Positions 5,018-5,574 of a DNA stretch of 5,574 nucleotides are shown here, one piece after another (position 1 is the stretch's first letter; every line of letters begins with the position of its first letter). Origin of the DNA: JBAYHN01 sp041666125 (GTDB taxonomy: Bacteria > Patescibacteriota > Gracilibacteria > UBA1369 > UM-FILTER-53-11); contig JBAYHN010000078.1 of the NCBI GenBank assembly GCA_041666125.1, positions 1-5,574 on the forward strand. Reading direction: 5' to 3'. Position numbers and translations under genes: made by a program. The notes under the pieces are model-generated. The model did no database searches. It was not told the DNA's origin and worked only from the letters and a program-made list of their open reading frames with translations.

Positions 5018-5574
5018 ATGCCTCTAGATCTACATTCAGCAAGAGAATTGCCAGATGCCCCAGTAACAGGGGCACGTCCACAGCAATCAAGAACAACCAC
5101 GCGTTTAGGCAACTTTTTCCGAGGAGCCGCCTTGGCTACATTGGGTTTATTGGCCACAACAGGAACTGCTTCGGCCAGGCCTCCACAAGAAATAAGAGCA
5201 GAACAGGTTGATTTAAGCAGATTAACGGAACGAGAGCTTATAGCTAACCTTAAACAAATATTGGGAGAGGGAACCGTTAACTTTATACTAAGGCCTTCTG
5301 AAGATGAGAGGGAGGACTACTACAGTGGACGCACCGACTTCTTGAGGATTATGAGCGAAGAACGCTGCCTTAGCACCCTAACTTCAAACGATATAGACGA
5401 CGACAGTCCTGCTCAAAAATTAGCAAGACTACAGAGTGATAGAGCTAGAAAAATAGATTTAGCCGGAAAATTAAAACCATTTTTAGCAGAAGCAAAAACA
5501 AGAGGCCTATCTTGGGCTTTTAAATTTGATTATTATTTGCAAATCCCACCTGAACCACACGTTAACTTTGCCTA
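5018..5574 (+). CDS. Exported protein with signal peptide, 3' end beyond window
   Basis: The frame runs open from ATG 5018 to the right edge, giving the first 185 residues. A long polar N-region (1-35) with several Arg is followed by a hydrophobic core at 37-50 (AALATLGLLATTGT) and an ASA motif at 51-53. A signal peptidase I cut after A53, before RPPQE, is likely. The mature part is charged and mainly helical (for example LTERELIANLKQILGEG at about 69-85), with a DIDDD acidic patch, one cysteine, and an aromatic segment near the break. I recognise no domain in the visible part. The N-region is long for a Sec signal and lacks the twin-arginine pattern, so a membrane anchor is an alternative. 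The start is chosen from the promoter position and signal peptide; the frame itself is open further upstream. Arg codons are mostly AGA/AGG (12 of 18). Confidence 0.8.
   Translation, partial: MPLDLHSARELPDAPVTGARPQQSRTTTRLGNFFRGAALATLGLLATTGTASARPPQEIRAEQVDLSRLTERELIANLKQILGEGTVNFILRPSEDEREDYYSGRTDFLRIMSEERCLSTLTSNDIDDDSPAQKLARLQSDRARKIDLAGKLKPFLAEAKTRGLSWAFKFDYYLQIPPEPHVNFA

Overview
The window looks like bacterial chromosome from a member of the Patescibacteria (CPR), at phylum level only. This rests on moderate to weak evidence. It is AT-rich with short, mostly same-strand genes of unknown function. It carries a cysteine-triplet protein of a type I remember mainly from CPR genomes. Several genes have start codons only 7-9 nt behind a good -10 hexamer, which implies leaderless mRNAs. 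The genetic code appears standard: no in-frame TGA occurs in about 1,300 codons of the four long genes. No rRNA, tRNA, CRISPR, transposase or phage gene was seen.

Layout, all on the + strand. (1) 10-1845 is a 611-aa single-pass membrane protein with a helical N-terminal half, a transmembrane helix near residue 203 and a low-complexity outer half. Its true start may lie left of the window. (2) 1846-2073 is non-coding, with a probable terminator, a dispersed inverted repeat and a strong sigma70-type promoter. (3) 2074-2601 is a 175-aa soluble protein I do not recognise. (4) 2672-4270 is a probable two-gene operon: endonuclease III (nth), then, 12 bp downstream, a 318-aa protein with 34 cysteines. 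It ends at a good intrinsic terminator (4357-4392). (5) 4461-4940 holds a 90-aa coiled-coil protein and a 59-aa very basic protein in the same frame, separated by one TGA and 27 nt. (6) From 5018 to the right edge is the start of a protein with a signal peptide, behind a near-consensus promoter.

The only well-established function is base-excision repair by Nth. The cysteine-rich neighbour is likely a cytoplasmic metal-binding protein. Its cysteines recur every third residue and it is built from two related halves. Pairing it with an Fe-S repair glycosylase is suggestive but does not prove a functional link. The nth pair uses CGN arginine codons almost exclusively, while the genes around it prefer AGA/AGG. 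This suggests a conserved core pair set among faster-evolving or transferred genes. The best candidates for something undescribed are the cysteine-triplet protein, the leaderless promoter architecture, and the coiled-coil/basic pair joined across one TGA.
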